A stretch of 64,000 bases of DNA, taken from contig NZ_CP118108.1 in NCBI RefSeq assembly GCF_028747985.1, forward strand, positions 4,657,001 through 4,721,000, read 5' to 3'. Below are positions 1 to 8,164 of the stretch, piece by piece; position 1 is the stretch's first letter, and each line of letters starts with the position of its first letter. The notes beneath the pieces were generated by a model. That model was given only the letters and a program-made list of their open reading frames with translations. It was not told the DNA's origin and did not search any database. Origin of the DNA: Paenibacillus urinalis (lineage in GTDB: Bacteria; Bacillota; Bacilli; Paenibacillales; Paenibacillaceae). Made by a program: the position numbers and the translations under genes.

Positions 1-147
1 ATTTTTAAGAAGCTCAAACTCTCCTTGCAGCGAAGACAGAAGCAGCACTGTCTCTTCTTGGGTAGGAGGCGCAACCTCCTTGCGCGGGAAAACAGAGCGA
101 AGCTCCTTCTCCAGCGGTTCGAGACCTGTATCAGCTCTTGGATTCAT
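1..147 (-). CDS. Hypothetical protein, N-terminal part only (runs off window)
   Basis: The frame is open from an ATG at 147 to the window edge, giving 49 residues (MNPRADTGLEPLEKEL...). The start overlaps the 3' end of the sigma-factor gene by 17 bp. A second in-frame ATG lies at 153, but the AGGTG ribosome-binding site is almost adjacent to it and correctly spaced for 147. The visible part is charged and has no membrane segment. Its place directly after an ECF sigma gene makes an anti-sigma factor or sigma-linked membrane protein possible, but nothing seen proves it. I do not recognise the family. Confidence 0.7.
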   Translation of the reverse strand, partial: MNPRADTGLEPLEKELRSVFPRKEVAPPTQEETVLLLSSLQGEFELLKN

Positions 148-751
148 GGGCATACACCTCGCTTTCAGTAAACTTATCCGTCATGAGATTCGGCATCGAC
201 GCATAGAGCTCTGGCTTGTCCAGTATTTTGACTTTCAGACGACGGAGAGCAGCGTATAGACTGCTTTTTGCTGTACTTAGCGGAATATCCAGCAGTTCGG
301 CAATCTCCTGCAGCTTCATATCCTCATAGAAACGGAGGGTTATCACCTGCTGCTGCATCGTTGTCAGTTCACCGAGCATTGTTCGTATCTCGTCTGCAGT
401 CTCTCCCTGGAGATATTGTTCCTCCGCATTATAGTGAGGATCCTCCTTGTCAGGCATTTGCTCCCCTGCTGCTCGTTCACGTACCGTGGCGGCACTCTTC
501 CAATAATCCCGGCACAAATTCATCACCACACGATATAGCCAGGCTTTTACATGATCAAGACCGCCTTGCTCTCGCAGATGGCGGATCAGTTTAATGAACG
601 TTTCCTGAACCATATCCTTAGCCTTCTCCCGGTCTCCAAGCAGCCTTGCAGCGTATAGAAGGAGAGGACCATGAAACCTGCCTACCAACAGTTCAAACGC
701 CTCCTGATCTCCTTCGCTCATTTTTTGTGCCAATTGCTCATCGGTAAGCAC
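131..751 (-). CDS. ECF-type RNA polymerase sigma factor
   Basis: This 206-residue protein has the two-domain layout of an extracytoplasmic-function sigma-70 factor. Region 2 lies at about residues 20-90 with the core-binding motif DMVQETFIKL. Region 4 lies at about 125-180 and ends in a helix-turn-helix (LQEIAELLDIPLSTAKSSL). The start is a GTG preceded by AGGAGG with 6 nt spacing. It follows the ABC-2 permease gene by 29 bp on the same strand and overlaps the next gene, so it is probably the fourth gene of an ABC-permease-permease-sigma operon. ECF factors usually redirect polymerase under envelope stress. The target promoters and the cognate anti-sigma factor are not known from this window. 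Confidence 0.9.
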   Translation of the reverse strand: MLTDEQLAQKMSEGDQEAFELLVGRFHGPLLLYAARLLGDREKAKDMVQETFIKLIRHLREQGGLDHVKAWLYRVVMNLCRDYWKSAATVRERAAGEQMPDKEDPHYNAEEQYLQGETADEIRTMLGELTTMQQQVITLRFYEDMKLQEIAELLDIPLSTAKSSLYAALRRLKVKILDKPELYASMPNLMTDKFTESEVYAHESKS

Positions 752-780
752 AGCATCCCTCCTTCCATGTCTTTAAACCA

Positions 781-1506
781 TTACTCCAGCTCCTGATCTT
801 TGGTGTATCGTTGTCGGCGATTAACGACATAGCAGCTTACGATTAACAGGATGAGCGACACACCCACGAGCAGTAAGCGGTTCAGCACAAAAGGTACCTC
901 TCGCATGTCCAAATAGGTTGTATATAACGTAAAATAGCGTAATATTGCACCCGTCGTAATCGTATCAAGCAGCCACCAGGCAAAGCCTAGCGCCAGACCA
1001 CCGTATAGCTTTTGGCTCAGCACCATCCCGAAGATCGTTATGGAGATCATGAACATCATCGCAGGCAGAGGCTGAATTAACAGCTCGATCTTTTGAACTG
1101 TATCTGTTATAGCTTCTCCTCCATCCCAAGGGTACGTTAGAGCTGTCATCTGTCCGAATCTTAGTACATACAAGGTCATCCAGCCTGCTTGGGCAATCAG
1201 CATAAGAATGATGGCCAGGCCCCATTTTCTCATCGTCATTGCAGTCAGACTCATCGGATAGGAAGCGATGGTTTCCATACTTCCGCCTCCCCATTCACGC
1301 TGAAAGAAGAGCATCGCAACCATCGTGCATAATAAGAAAGACAACGTCTCGTTATACTGCATTGGATTAGGTGCAGCCTCATGCTCAAAGGTTCGGAACA
1401 GGATCGTCCCGAGCAGCAGCAGATATATTGCGACAACCAGCCAGAATGATCCGCTGCGCATCCCCTTCAGCTCCATTCGCAGCCAAGATGTACAGCGATT
1501 ACTCAT
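781..1506 (-). CDS. ABC-2 type transporter permease, short
   Basis: A 241-residue integral membrane protein with about six hydrophobic segments, beginning close to the N-terminus at about residue 20. Size and layout fit ABC-2 permease subunits that pair with a DRA/BcrA-type ATPase. Its ATG overlaps the stop of the large permease gene by 8 bp, which indicates translational coupling. It probably forms the transmembrane part of an exporter with the upstream permease and ATPase. The substrate is unknown; peptides or envelope components are typical for such ATPases. Confidence 0.8.
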   Translation of the reverse strand: MSNRCTSWLRMELKGMRSGSFWLVVAIYLLLLGTILFRTFEHEAAPNPMQYNETLSFLLCTMVAMLFFQREWGGGSMETIASYPMSLTAMTMRKWGLAIILMLIAQAGWMTLYVLRFGQMTALTYPWDGGEAITDTVQKIELLIQPLPAMMFMISITIFGMVLSQKLYGGLALGFAWWLLDTITTGAILRYFTLYTTYLDMREVPFVLNRLLLVGVSLILLIVSCYVVNRRQRYTKDQELE

Positions 1507-3730
1507 CAGACATCACCTGGTCCCAGACCTTATTCCACTGCTGCGGTGTAATAAAATCAACTTCATTCGGCTTCACCGGCGGCACACTGAGATCCTGTTT
1601 ATAAAAATGATGAAGCACCTGCTTCACTTGGTCAGTCTGTCCTGCTTGCATGGCTTGATCGACTTGGCTAATGATCTGAGCTGCCATATGATGAAGGTCA
1701 CTGCTCAGCGCGTCATATCTCATCAAGTAGTAAGCCAGCATCGAGTTACTCATGGCCTCATGCTGCGGCTCATGCTCGTAATCGAGGTAATAGACATACC
1801 AGCAGATCATTCCAATCAGATGTCTGATATCAGCAGTCGTCTCAGTTAATTGATTGCGCTCGCTCAGGGTAGCCAAGAGCATATCTGCACCGGCTTGATC
1901 ACCAAACATCAGAGCATTCATCCAATTTCTGGCCGTAAAAGCGTCATATGAAGAATTAAGATCATTATGAATATAGCTCGCATTGTGAATATCAGATAAG
2001 CTGCTCAGGTAGAGCGGATCACCATACATATACAACTGCTTGAATTGCGGTTGAAGACTGGGAAGCCATGATTTGAAATAGGCAAACTGTTCTTCCACCA
2101 AGGACATCACATGCTGTACAGAGCGCTGTGCAAAAGGGGTTGAGTACACTTTAAGAGGCACGATCTCACTTGTCATCTCCGAAAACGATGCTCCGATGGC
2201 TGTCAGAGGTGACGTCACACGCCCCGCAAATACCTGATCCTCGTCAGACGCTGCCAGATCCCCTGCTTCTGCCCTGCTCTTTAATTCCATCTTGTCCAGT
2301 GTCGTATACATCTCGTTCTTAAAATTGCGGAAAGTAACCCGCATATCTACAGGTTCAACCTGCAGCGTATTGGCAAGGAGTAAAGTTCGATCTTCTTCCG
2401 CTGCACCCACTCGGTATTCATAGATGCTTTGCGTGCCCGGTATAGGGTACCAGCCGATCATACCGCCCAGATACGTATTTTCCCCCGAACTGAAAGAGTA
2501 GTATACGTCAAAATTGCTATTTGAAGGGATTACAAGCTTTCCTTGGTAACGAATCACAATCTCATAGTCAGTCGGCTCGTTCGCATATTCTGGGACACGA
2601 ACTGTTATCCAATCCCCTTCGCGATCATAGGAAGCAGGCTCATCATTGATATGAAGCTCTTTGATCGCAAAAGCACGATTCAGTGTAAACTTCAGCGCAT
2701 CAGCCTCTCTATCCACTGCCTTTGCTTCCAGCCGCATCACTGCGAAGCCTTCAAGGATGTCCTGTTCCTTCTGAGTGATGGAGAGGTCATATGAGGAAAT
2801 GGCAAAGATATTCTGATGCTCACCACCTGACTCACCTTCCATTTTTACATTAGGATCGTGCAGTATGGCCTGAATCTGGTCATTCTTCTCCGCCCATATG
2901 GACGAGTAGGGAATGAACGTCCCAGCGCACACCGCAAGTATGCACACAGCAGCAATCCAGGAATGGGACGTCCTTCGCACCGGACGCTTATAATTCAGAA
3001 CAAGAATGGAAACCGCAAGTAAGAGCATGGCGAACATAAGAACAAACACTCTCGAAGCATTCCTCTCATCGGCAAACAATGCTACACTCCAGGTCTGATA
3101 CCATTTCCCGCTTTCGATGAACAGTTGGCTCAGATGAAATGTCTTCAGCAGATGCCAGCCATAGCGCTCCAGTACAAAGATCTCCATGAAAAAGGTACCG
3201 AATATCCAGGCACAGAATCCGATCAAGTACACAGCCCGGTTACTGATGATGACACCAAGCAGCATCCCGAGAGCGGCCGTGACGGCATAGGACACTTCGT
3301 ACTGTATAGCGAAATACTGCACGCGCGGCCAAACGATCGTCACCTCCAGACCACTGATCTGCCCTGCGATGAGCATACTTGCGGCAATAAGGATCGTGAA
3401 TATCGTCAAGTAGCTGAGAATGGCAGCATACTTCGCTGTGAGCTGGACACCAGATGATATCGGATAGCTCTTCACCCAATCATATGCAGATTTTGCCAGA
3501 TCCCGGCGTGCAAGCGTTATACCTAGGAAGATCGCCACACCAAGCGTCATCGTATGCCCGACCGATTGAATACGATCTATGCTGTAATACAGATTTTGCA
3601 TTGGATTTTTAAAGTTGAAATACATCACCAGCCAAAAAAATGCAGCATACACCATTGGCAGAGACATGAGCATGGCCCTTCGGGACAATAAACGGCATTC
3701 CATCTCATATTGCTTCGCCCACTTATGCAT
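1499..3730 (-). CDS. Large ABC-2 permease with C-terminal M1-peptidase-like region
   Basis: This 743-residue protein (start MHKWAKQYEM) has about six membrane segments in residues 20-270, then a long region that appears extracytoplasmic (about 290-740). That layout resembles ABC-2 permeases fused to an M1-aminopeptidase-like domain. No HExxH zinc motif is present, so any peptidase domain is probably inactive or structural. An earlier in-frame ATG at 3763 exists, but 3730 has GGGAG at good distance and overlaps the ATPase stop by only 8 bp. It sits between the ATPase and the short permease genes. The domain assignment of the C-terminal half is tentative. Confidence 0.75.
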   Translation of the reverse strand: MHKWAKQYEMECRLLSRRAMLMSLPMVYAAFFWLVMYFNFKNPMQNLYYSIDRIQSVGHTMTLGVAIFLGITLARRDLAKSAYDWVKSYPISSGVQLTAKYAAILSYLTIFTILIAASMLIAGQISGLEVTIVWPRVQYFAIQYEVSYAVTAALGMLLGVIISNRAVYLIGFCAWIFGTFFMEIFVLERYGWHLLKTFHLSQLFIESGKWYQTWSVALFADERNASRVFVLMFAMLLLAVSILVLNYKRPVRRTSHSWIAAVCILAVCAGTFIPYSSIWAEKNDQIQAILHDPNVKMEGESGGEHQNIFAISSYDLSITQKEQDILEGFAVMRLEAKAVDREADALKFTLNRAFAIKELHINDEPASYDREGDWITVRVPEYANEPTDYEIVIRYQGKLVIPSNSNFDVYYSFSSGENTYLGGMIGWYPIPGTQSIYEYRVGAAEEDRTLLLANTLQVEPVDMRVTFRNFKNEMYTTLDKMELKSRAEAGDLAASDEDQVFAGRVTSPLTAIGASFSEMTSEIVPLKVYSTPFAQRSVQHVMSLVEEQFAYFKSWLPSLQPQFKQLYMYGDPLYLSSLSDIHNASYIHNDLNSSYDAFTARNWMNALMFGDQAGADMLLATLSERNQLTETTADIRHLIGMICWYVYYLDYEHEPQHEAMSNSMLAYYLMRYDALSSDLHHMAAQIISQVDQAMQAGQTDQVKQVLHHFYKQDLSVPPVKPNEVDFITPQQWNKVWDQVMSDE

Positions 3731-4589
3731 GACGTTCTCTCCCAAGCAGAGCAAGGTAGCCATCTTCTAGTGTCGGCTTAACCGCCATTGCGGCTGGATG
3801 CGGAGCATCATCACTAATGATGCGGCAGGAGACTCCCTCTTCTAATCTTTGGGTCGATACGATCATCATGGGGTCGATGTGACGCAATTCCTCATCGTTC
3901 AGCACCGCCTGCCACACCTTGTCGTCACCAACATCAGCCAGATCGGATAATTCGCCGGATAAAACCAGCTGCCCTTTGGACAGTACGGCGATCTGCCTGC
4001 AATTACTCTCAATATCTGCAACGATATGCGTTGACAAGAGTACGATTCTCCCAACGCTGAACCGGGTGAGTATATTGCGAAATCGAACTCTTTCCTCTGG
4101 ATCTAAACCAGCGGTTGGTTCATCAACGATCAGCATCTTAGGAGAACCCAACAGTGCCTGCGCAATCCCAAGGCGTTGCCTCATTCCGCCTGAATAGGTC
4201 CGTACCTTCTTGTCTGCCTTGTCGGTAAGATTCACCTGATCAAGTATGCACTCAATCTCCTCCTGACGGGTCTTTGAAGCGTGGATCCCTTTCATCACAC
4301 CTACATAATCAAGAAACTCTCTGCCAGTAAGCTGTGGATACACACTGAAATGCTGCGGAAGATATCCAATCTGTCTGCGTACCTCCTCTGGCTGTGACAG
4401 CGGTACCCCGAAGATGCTTGCACTTCCTGATGTCGGTTTCTGTAATGTAGCCATAACTCTTAGAAAAGTCGTTTTGCCCGCACCGTTGGGTCCTAGCAGG
4501 CCTACCATGCCCTCGTTGAAGGTCAAGGTCACATCATCCAAAGCAAGATGTCCTTTATATGATTTGGTTAAATTCTGAGTCGTGATCAT
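3723..4589 (-). CDS. ABC transporter ATP-binding protein
   Basis: From ATG 4589 the protein has 288 residues. Walker A is GPNGAGKTT at 33-41, followed by a Q-loop (YLPQHF), signature YSGGMRQRL, Walker B MLIVDEP and switch histidine STH, all intact. The C-terminal 80 residues resemble the variable tail of ABC-2 exporters. It is the first gene of the ABC-permease-permease-sigma operon. The start is ambiguous: the frame is open to 4694, and a GTG at 4676 follows a GGAG, but those bases lie in or next to the upstream operon's terminator. I therefore prefer 4589, where the ABC domain begins. The ribosome-binding site there (GGGGT) is weak and distant. Confidence 0.88.
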   Translation of the reverse strand: MITTQNLTKSYKGHLALDDVTLTFNEGMVGLLGPNGAGKTTFLRVMATLQKPTSGSASIFGVPLSQPEEVRRQIGYLPQHFSVYPQLTGREFLDYVGVMKGIHASKTRQEEIECILDQVNLTDKADKKVRTYSGGMRQRLGIAQALLGSPKMLIVDEPTAGLDPEERVRFRNILTRFSVGRIVLLSTHIVADIESNCRQIAVLSKGQLVLSGELSDLADVGDDKVWQAVLNDEELRHIDPMMIVSTQRLEEGVSCRIISDDAPHPAAMAVKPTLEDGYLALLGRERHA

Positions 4590-4606
4590 ATGTTTCGTTG
4601 TACCCC

Positions 4607-4634
4607 ATTCGTTATGGTATTTCCGCGCGGTTTC
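4607..4634 (-). promoter_or_regulatory. Candidate ECF-type promoter for the ABC/sigma operon
   Basis: On the minus strand GAAACC (4634-4629) is followed after 16 bp by ACGAAT (4612-4607). This has the GAAAC-N16-CG shape of ECF promoters and lies just upstream of the ATPase ATG. The operon encodes an ECF factor, so autoregulation is an attractive inference. The match is short and could be chance. Confidence 0.3.
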
Positions 4635-4679
4635 GATGCTGTAACGAGATGGTGCAAGAAAAAGTTTGGAACGCACAAA

Positions 4680-4717
4680 AAAATCTCCTCTCATTTTGTT
4701 ACATGAGAAGAGATTTT
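4680..4717 (-). terminator. Rho-independent terminator of the kdu operon
   Basis: A 15-bp stem with one mismatched position and an 8-nt loop is followed on the minus strand by seven T residues. It lies about 35 bp after the isomerase stop and separates the kdu operon from the ABC/sigma operon. Confidence 0.85.
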
Positions 4718-4752
4718 ATGAATTGGGAAATACTTTGTTATCCGCTAATGAA

Positions 4753-5595
4753 CTAGTTGTCCGCATGCCATAAGCGACGTAGATAGGCTGCTGCATCATC
4801 TGCCTGCTCCGCGGTTACACCTTCCAGAGAGATATCGATATGAGGCTTATAGACTTTGAGAAGCTCAAAAAATAAAGGATAATCCAGTATTCCTTCGCCG
4901 GGTACAGGATTGTACTTCTTGCCGCTCACATCAAAAGCAACATCCTTCGCATGGATGGCAATCATTCGCTCGTACAGCTGATCAAACACATCTCGCAAAA
5001 ATTCCGTCTGGTCCACGACATGCTCTACCTTGATGAGATTGCATGGGTCAAACAGCAGCCCGACGCTTGATGACGGAACCTCCTCGAACAAACGCTGCAT
5101 ATGCTCTCTCGTATGTAAGGTATGGACAGACACAGGCTCGATGGCCACGTGAACCCCCCATTTATCCGCTTCCTCAGCGAGCTCAAGCACCGATTCACGC
5201 AGCACCTGAAATCCCTGCTCCTCGTAGGAGGTCGGATGAGTCTCTTTGTACGTGGTTACACTTCCTGTTTCTGTGGCTACGATACTGCAGCCAAAATCAC
5301 GAGCATAACGCAAATGCTCTTTGAAGCGTGCCAGCTCAGACTTTCTTACCGCAGCATCCGGATGGACCGGGTTAATATAACAGCCCAGCACCGCTATCCG
5401 TATGCCTTCCTTGTGGAATTGCTCCCCTACCCAATTGGCCAGACCCGGGCTCAGTTTACCATTTGAAGAATCGATATCCGACAGTGCCTTGGCCAGTGCG
5501 AGCTGAATCGATGTAAACCCGCTGCCTGCAATGCGAGCTGCCAGACTTGAAGTGGGCTGTTTACCAAACGTATGTGCCAAAACTCCCAGTTTCAT
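4753..5595 (-). CDS. Sugar phosphate isomerase/epimerase (xylose-isomerase-like TIM barrel)
   Basis: This 280-residue protein starts MKLGVLAHTF and shows the AP-endonuclease-2 / IolE-like TIM-barrel pattern. Candidate metal ligands fall in the expected motifs: Glu in AIEPV, Asp in FDPCN, His in IHAKD and Glu in SLEGV. It is the last gene of the kduI-deoR-kduD operon, 29 bp after kduD. It probably isomerises or epimerises a sugar-acid intermediate of hexuronate catabolism, but the exact substrate cannot be read from sequence. Proteins of this family are often annotated only generically. Confidence 0.85.
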   Translation of the reverse strand: MKLGVLAHTFGKQPTSSLAARIAGSGFTSIQLALAKALSDIDSSNGKLSPGLANWVGEQFHKEGIRIAVLGCYINPVHPDAAVRKSELARFKEHLRYARDFGCSIVATETGSVTTYKETHPTSYEEQGFQVLRESVLELAEEADKWGVHVAIEPVSVHTLHTREHMQRLFEEVPSSSVGLLFDPCNLIKVEHVVDQTEFLRDVFDQLYERMIAIHAKDVAFDVSGKKYNPVPGEGILDYPLFFELLKVYKPHIDISLEGVTAEQADDAAAYLRRLWHADN

Positions 5596-5624
5596 GTTCT
5601 CGTAACCTCCTTCTTAAGTGAGCA

Positions 5625-6377
5625 TTAACGAGCGAGCCAGCCTCCGTCTACATTCAGAACGTGTCCATTCAAATAATCTGAAGCGGAGGAAGCCAAAAAT
5701 ACCACTGGACCCTTTAGATCCTCCGGCGTTCCCCAGCGTCCAGCTGGAATCCGAGCTGTAATATCCTTGTAGCGGTTCTCATCGTCCCTGATCTGCTGAG
5801 TGTTGCTCGTCACCATGTATCCTGGAGCGATCGCATTGACCTGTATTCCTTTGCCTGCCCACTCGTTCGCCAGGGCTTTGGTTAAGCCTGCTACCGCATG
5901 CTTGCTCGCTGTATACCCAGGTACATTAATACCGCCTTGGTAAGACAGCATGGAAGCAATGCTGATAATCTTGCCGCTGCCGCGCTCAATCATATGTCTT
6001 CCAGCCAGCTGGCTTAAGAAAAATACAGTGTTCAGGTTAAGGTCGATGACATCATGCCAGTCCGAAGCTCCGTGATCCGCTGCCGGCGTACGGCGGATAA
6101 TGCCCGCATTATTGACAAGGACATCGATTCTTCCCCGAAACTGAAGTGCCTGTTCGAAGATCGATGGAAGCTCTTCTTCTTTGCTCAGATCAGCCTGAAT
6201 TCCCACTGCCTTACGGCCCAGCTGCTCAATCGCCTGCACCGTTTCTGTTGGCATGGAATGAGAAACGGCAATGATATCGGCACCTGCTTCTGCAAGACCG
6301 ATGGCCATGCCTTGACCTAACCCACCGGAGGTACCGGTAACCAGCGCTACTTTACCACTGAGATCAAAACTGTTCAT
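5625..6377 (-). CDS. kduD: 2-dehydro-3-deoxy-D-gluconate 5-dehydrogenase (SDR)
   Basis: A 250-residue short-chain dehydrogenase. The Rossmann motif TGTSGGLG lies at about 14-21, NNAG at about 90, the catalytic Ser in SIASML and Tyr-x3-Lys in YTASK. Length and the C-terminal NVDGGWLAR match KduD, which converts between 2-dehydro-3-deoxygluconate and the diketo sugar acid in pectin and glycosaminoglycan uronate breakdown. The adjacent kduI gene supports this over a generic SDR. It lies 18 bp after the deoR-type gene in the same operon. Confidence 0.88.
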   Translation of the reverse strand: MNSFDLSGKVALVTGTSGGLGQGMAIGLAEAGADIIAVSHSMPTETVQAIEQLGRKAVGIQADLSKEEELPSIFEQALQFRGRIDVLVNNAGIIRRTPAADHGASDWHDVIDLNLNTVFFLSQLAGRHMIERGSGKIISIASMLSYQGGINVPGYTASKHAVAGLTKALANEWAGKGIQVNAIAPGYMVTSNTQQIRDDENRYKDITARIPAGRWGTPEDLKGPVVFLASSASDYLNGHVLNVDGGWLAR

Positions 6378-6395
6378 ACTCCTCTATGCCTCCCG

Positions 6396-7148
6396 CTAAT
6401 TATCAATCTTTACTCCCATGCTTTCATATGGAGTCTTCATTTCATCCGTAAGCGCTTTGTCACTGATAATCACATCGACCTCTTGGCAGGCTGCAAAAGT
6501 ACGCAGCGCAAATCGACCGAATTTGTAATGATCCACTACAGCATAGACATGCTGGGCCGTTTGGATCAGTGCCTTTTTGAGAGGAACAAGATCACCCGTG
6601 TATATAGAAAAACCGAATTCAGGATGCAGAGCCGTCGTCGAAATAAACGCCTTGTGGATGTTCAAGCTGGATATAAACTGCTCCGTCTCATCACTAACCA
6701 GCATATTTCTGACCCTGGACCCGCCTGGCACCACCAGCCGAATCTGATCCTTACGGGTCAGCTCGGAAATGATGAACAGATCATTGGTGATAACCGTCAG
6801 CGGAATATTCTCCAGCAGTCGTGCCATCTCAAGTGTCGTGCTTCCTCCATCCAAGGCAATGACATCATACGGCTCAATGTAAGTCATGGCCCGCTCTGCA
6901 ATTTCGATCTTCTCGGGATTGTGCTTCTCCAGCGCACCCATACTGGTCAGAATGCCATATTGATCATTCTGGGCCAGCATGGCTCCCCCATGCACCCGCA
7001 CGAGGAGACCCATGCTCTCCAGCTTGTCCAGATCCTCCCTGATGGTCTTTCCAGTCACTTCAAGGAGCTCACTTAACTCATTCACTGTCACTTCCTGCTT
7101 GGCAATGAGCAGCTCCATTATTTTTTCATGTCGTTTCATTGAGTTCAT
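6396..7148 (-). CDS. DeoR/GlpR-family transcriptional regulator
   Basis: A 250-residue protein. An N-terminal winged helix-turn-helix at about residues 5-60 contains the DeoR signature (VTVNELSELLEVTGKTIREDL). The C-terminal domain (about 75-230) is of the sugar-phosphate-sensing type, with the conserved DGGSTT, ITND and D-x-A-F/I-S-T patterns. M1 and M4 are both possible starts. It sits between kduI and kduD, 20 bp after kduI, so it probably controls this operon in response to a uronate-derived phosphosugar. Candidate operator repeats lie upstream of kduI. Confidence 0.9.
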   Translation of the reverse strand: MNSMKRHEKIMELLIAKQEVTVNELSELLEVTGKTIREDLDKLESMGLLVRVHGGAMLAQNDQYGILTSMGALEKHNPEKIEIAERAMTYIEPYDVIALDGGSTTLEMARLLENIPLTVITNDLFIISELTRKDQIRLVVPGGSRVRNMLVSDETEQFISSLNIHKAFISTTALHPEFGFSIYTGDLVPLKKALIQTAQHVYAVVDHYKFGRFALRTFAACQEVDVIISDKALTDEMKTPYESMGVKIDN

Positions 7149-7168
7149 ATTTCATTCAACTTTCTCTG

Positions 7169-7999
7169 TTATTTCAGCTCCGTCATCTTCACGCCGTCCA
7201 TATCATCAAAGGTTTGATTCTCTCCTGCCATAGCCCAGCAGAACGTGTAATTGCTCGTTCCTACACCGCTATGAATCGACCAGCTCGGCGAAATTACAGC
7301 CTGACCCTGACGGACAACCAGATGTCTCGTTTCTTCAGGCTCACCCATCATATGGAATACAACGCCATCCTCCGGAAGATTAAAGTACAAGTACACTTCA
7401 GAACGGCGATTGTGCGTATGCGCAGGCATCGTATTCCACATGTTGCCCGGATCAAGCTCTGTGATCCCCATAACCAGCTGACAGCTCTTGATTCCGCCTT
7501 CATGAATGTATTTATAAATGGTTCTTTCATTCGAGGTTTGAATACTGCCTAAGTGAGCCGGTGTAGCTTCCTGCTGTGTTGCCTTCGTCGTCGGGTAAGC
7601 ATGATGGGCAGGGGTGGATACAAAATAAAACTGCGGCGCTTCTCCTGAGCCTGAATGGAAGATCACTTCCTTCACACCTAGGCCGATATACAGACATTCC
7701 TTACTTCCAATCTCATACCGTACCCCATCGGCAGATACCGTTCCATGACCACCGATGTTAATGATACCGATTTCACGACGAGCCAGGAAAAAGTCCGTCC
7801 CAATATCCTTCAAATTCACTTCCAGCTTGATATCTTGGGACTCTGGAACCGCAGATCCTACGATATAGCGATCCACATGAGAATATACGGTAACAAGTTC
7901 ATCTTTAGCAAATAAGTGATCAATCAAAAATTCCTCACGTAGACGGCTGGTATCATAGTTCTTCACTTCATTGGGATGAGCAGCGTAACGGTTTTGCAT
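7169..7999 (-). CDS. kduI: 5-dehydro-4-deoxy-D-glucuronate isomerase
   Basis: This 276-residue cupin-fold isomerase matches KduI in length and sequence. The metal-binding stretch PAHTHNRRSEVYLYF contains His-x-His and the downstream Glu, with a further His in the C-terminal SIHSGVG. KduI converts 4-deoxy-5-ketouronate released from unsaturated uronides to the substrate of KduD. It is the first gene of the operon, with AAAGGA 10 nt before the ATG. The operon lacks polysaccharide lyases, so they must lie elsewhere. Confidence 0.93.
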   Translation of the reverse strand: MQNRYAAHPNEVKNYDTSRLREEFLIDHLFAKDELVTVYSHVDRYIVGSAVPESQDIKLEVNLKDIGTDFFLARREIGIINIGGHGTVSADGVRYEIGSKECLYIGLGVKEVIFHSGSGEAPQFYFVSTPAHHAYPTTKATQQEATPAHLGSIQTSNERTIYKYIHEGGIKSCQLVMGITELDPGNMWNTMPAHTHNRRSEVYLYFNLPEDGVVFHMMGEPEETRHLVVRQGQAVISPSWSIHSGVGTSNYTFCWAMAGENQTFDDMDGVKMTELK

Positions 8000-8024
8000 C
8001 TGATATCAATCCTTTCGTATGCAT

Positions 8025-8095
8025 AGTTTATTTGGAAGAAAGTTCATATAGGTTTATTTTAGTTTATTTAAGTCGATTTGTGTACCCTTTATCAA
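8025..8095 (-). promoter_or_regulatory. kdu operon promoter with triple GTTTATTT repeats (candidate DeoR operator)
   Basis: On the minus strand TTGATA (8095-8090) and TTAAAT (8071-8066) with 18-bp spacing form a promoter candidate. Overlapping and just downstream lie three direct copies of RGTTTATTT (plus strand 8025-8033, 8051-8059, 8061-8069). Two of them are exactly 10 bp apart, one helical turn. Direct repeats of this kind suit a DeoR-family repressor encoded in the operon. No binding data. Confidence 0.5.
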
Positions 8096-8114
8096 TGAAA
8101 AAATAAAACTACAT

Positions 8115-8142
8115 AAAAAAAGCGACCCCACTTAGGATCGCT
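8115..8142 (-). terminator. Terminator of deoC
   Basis: AGCGATCC / GGGTCGCT stem (8 bp with one G-U pair) and a 6-nt loop, followed on the minus strand by six T residues, 22 bp after the deoC stop. Confidence 0.85.
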
Positions 8143-8164
8143 TACCATTCTAATTTTGAATTAA

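Noticed and set aside
1325..1849. 174-codon plus-strand frame across the permease junction
   Set aside because: Spans the overlap of two real minus-strand genes, which have family-typical membrane patterns; the plus-strand translation is His/Ser/Leu-rich noise.
6483..7076. 197-codon plus-strand frame opposite the deoR-type gene
   Set aside because: No recognisable domain or ribosome-binding site; the minus-strand DeoR protein has clear family motifs over the same span.
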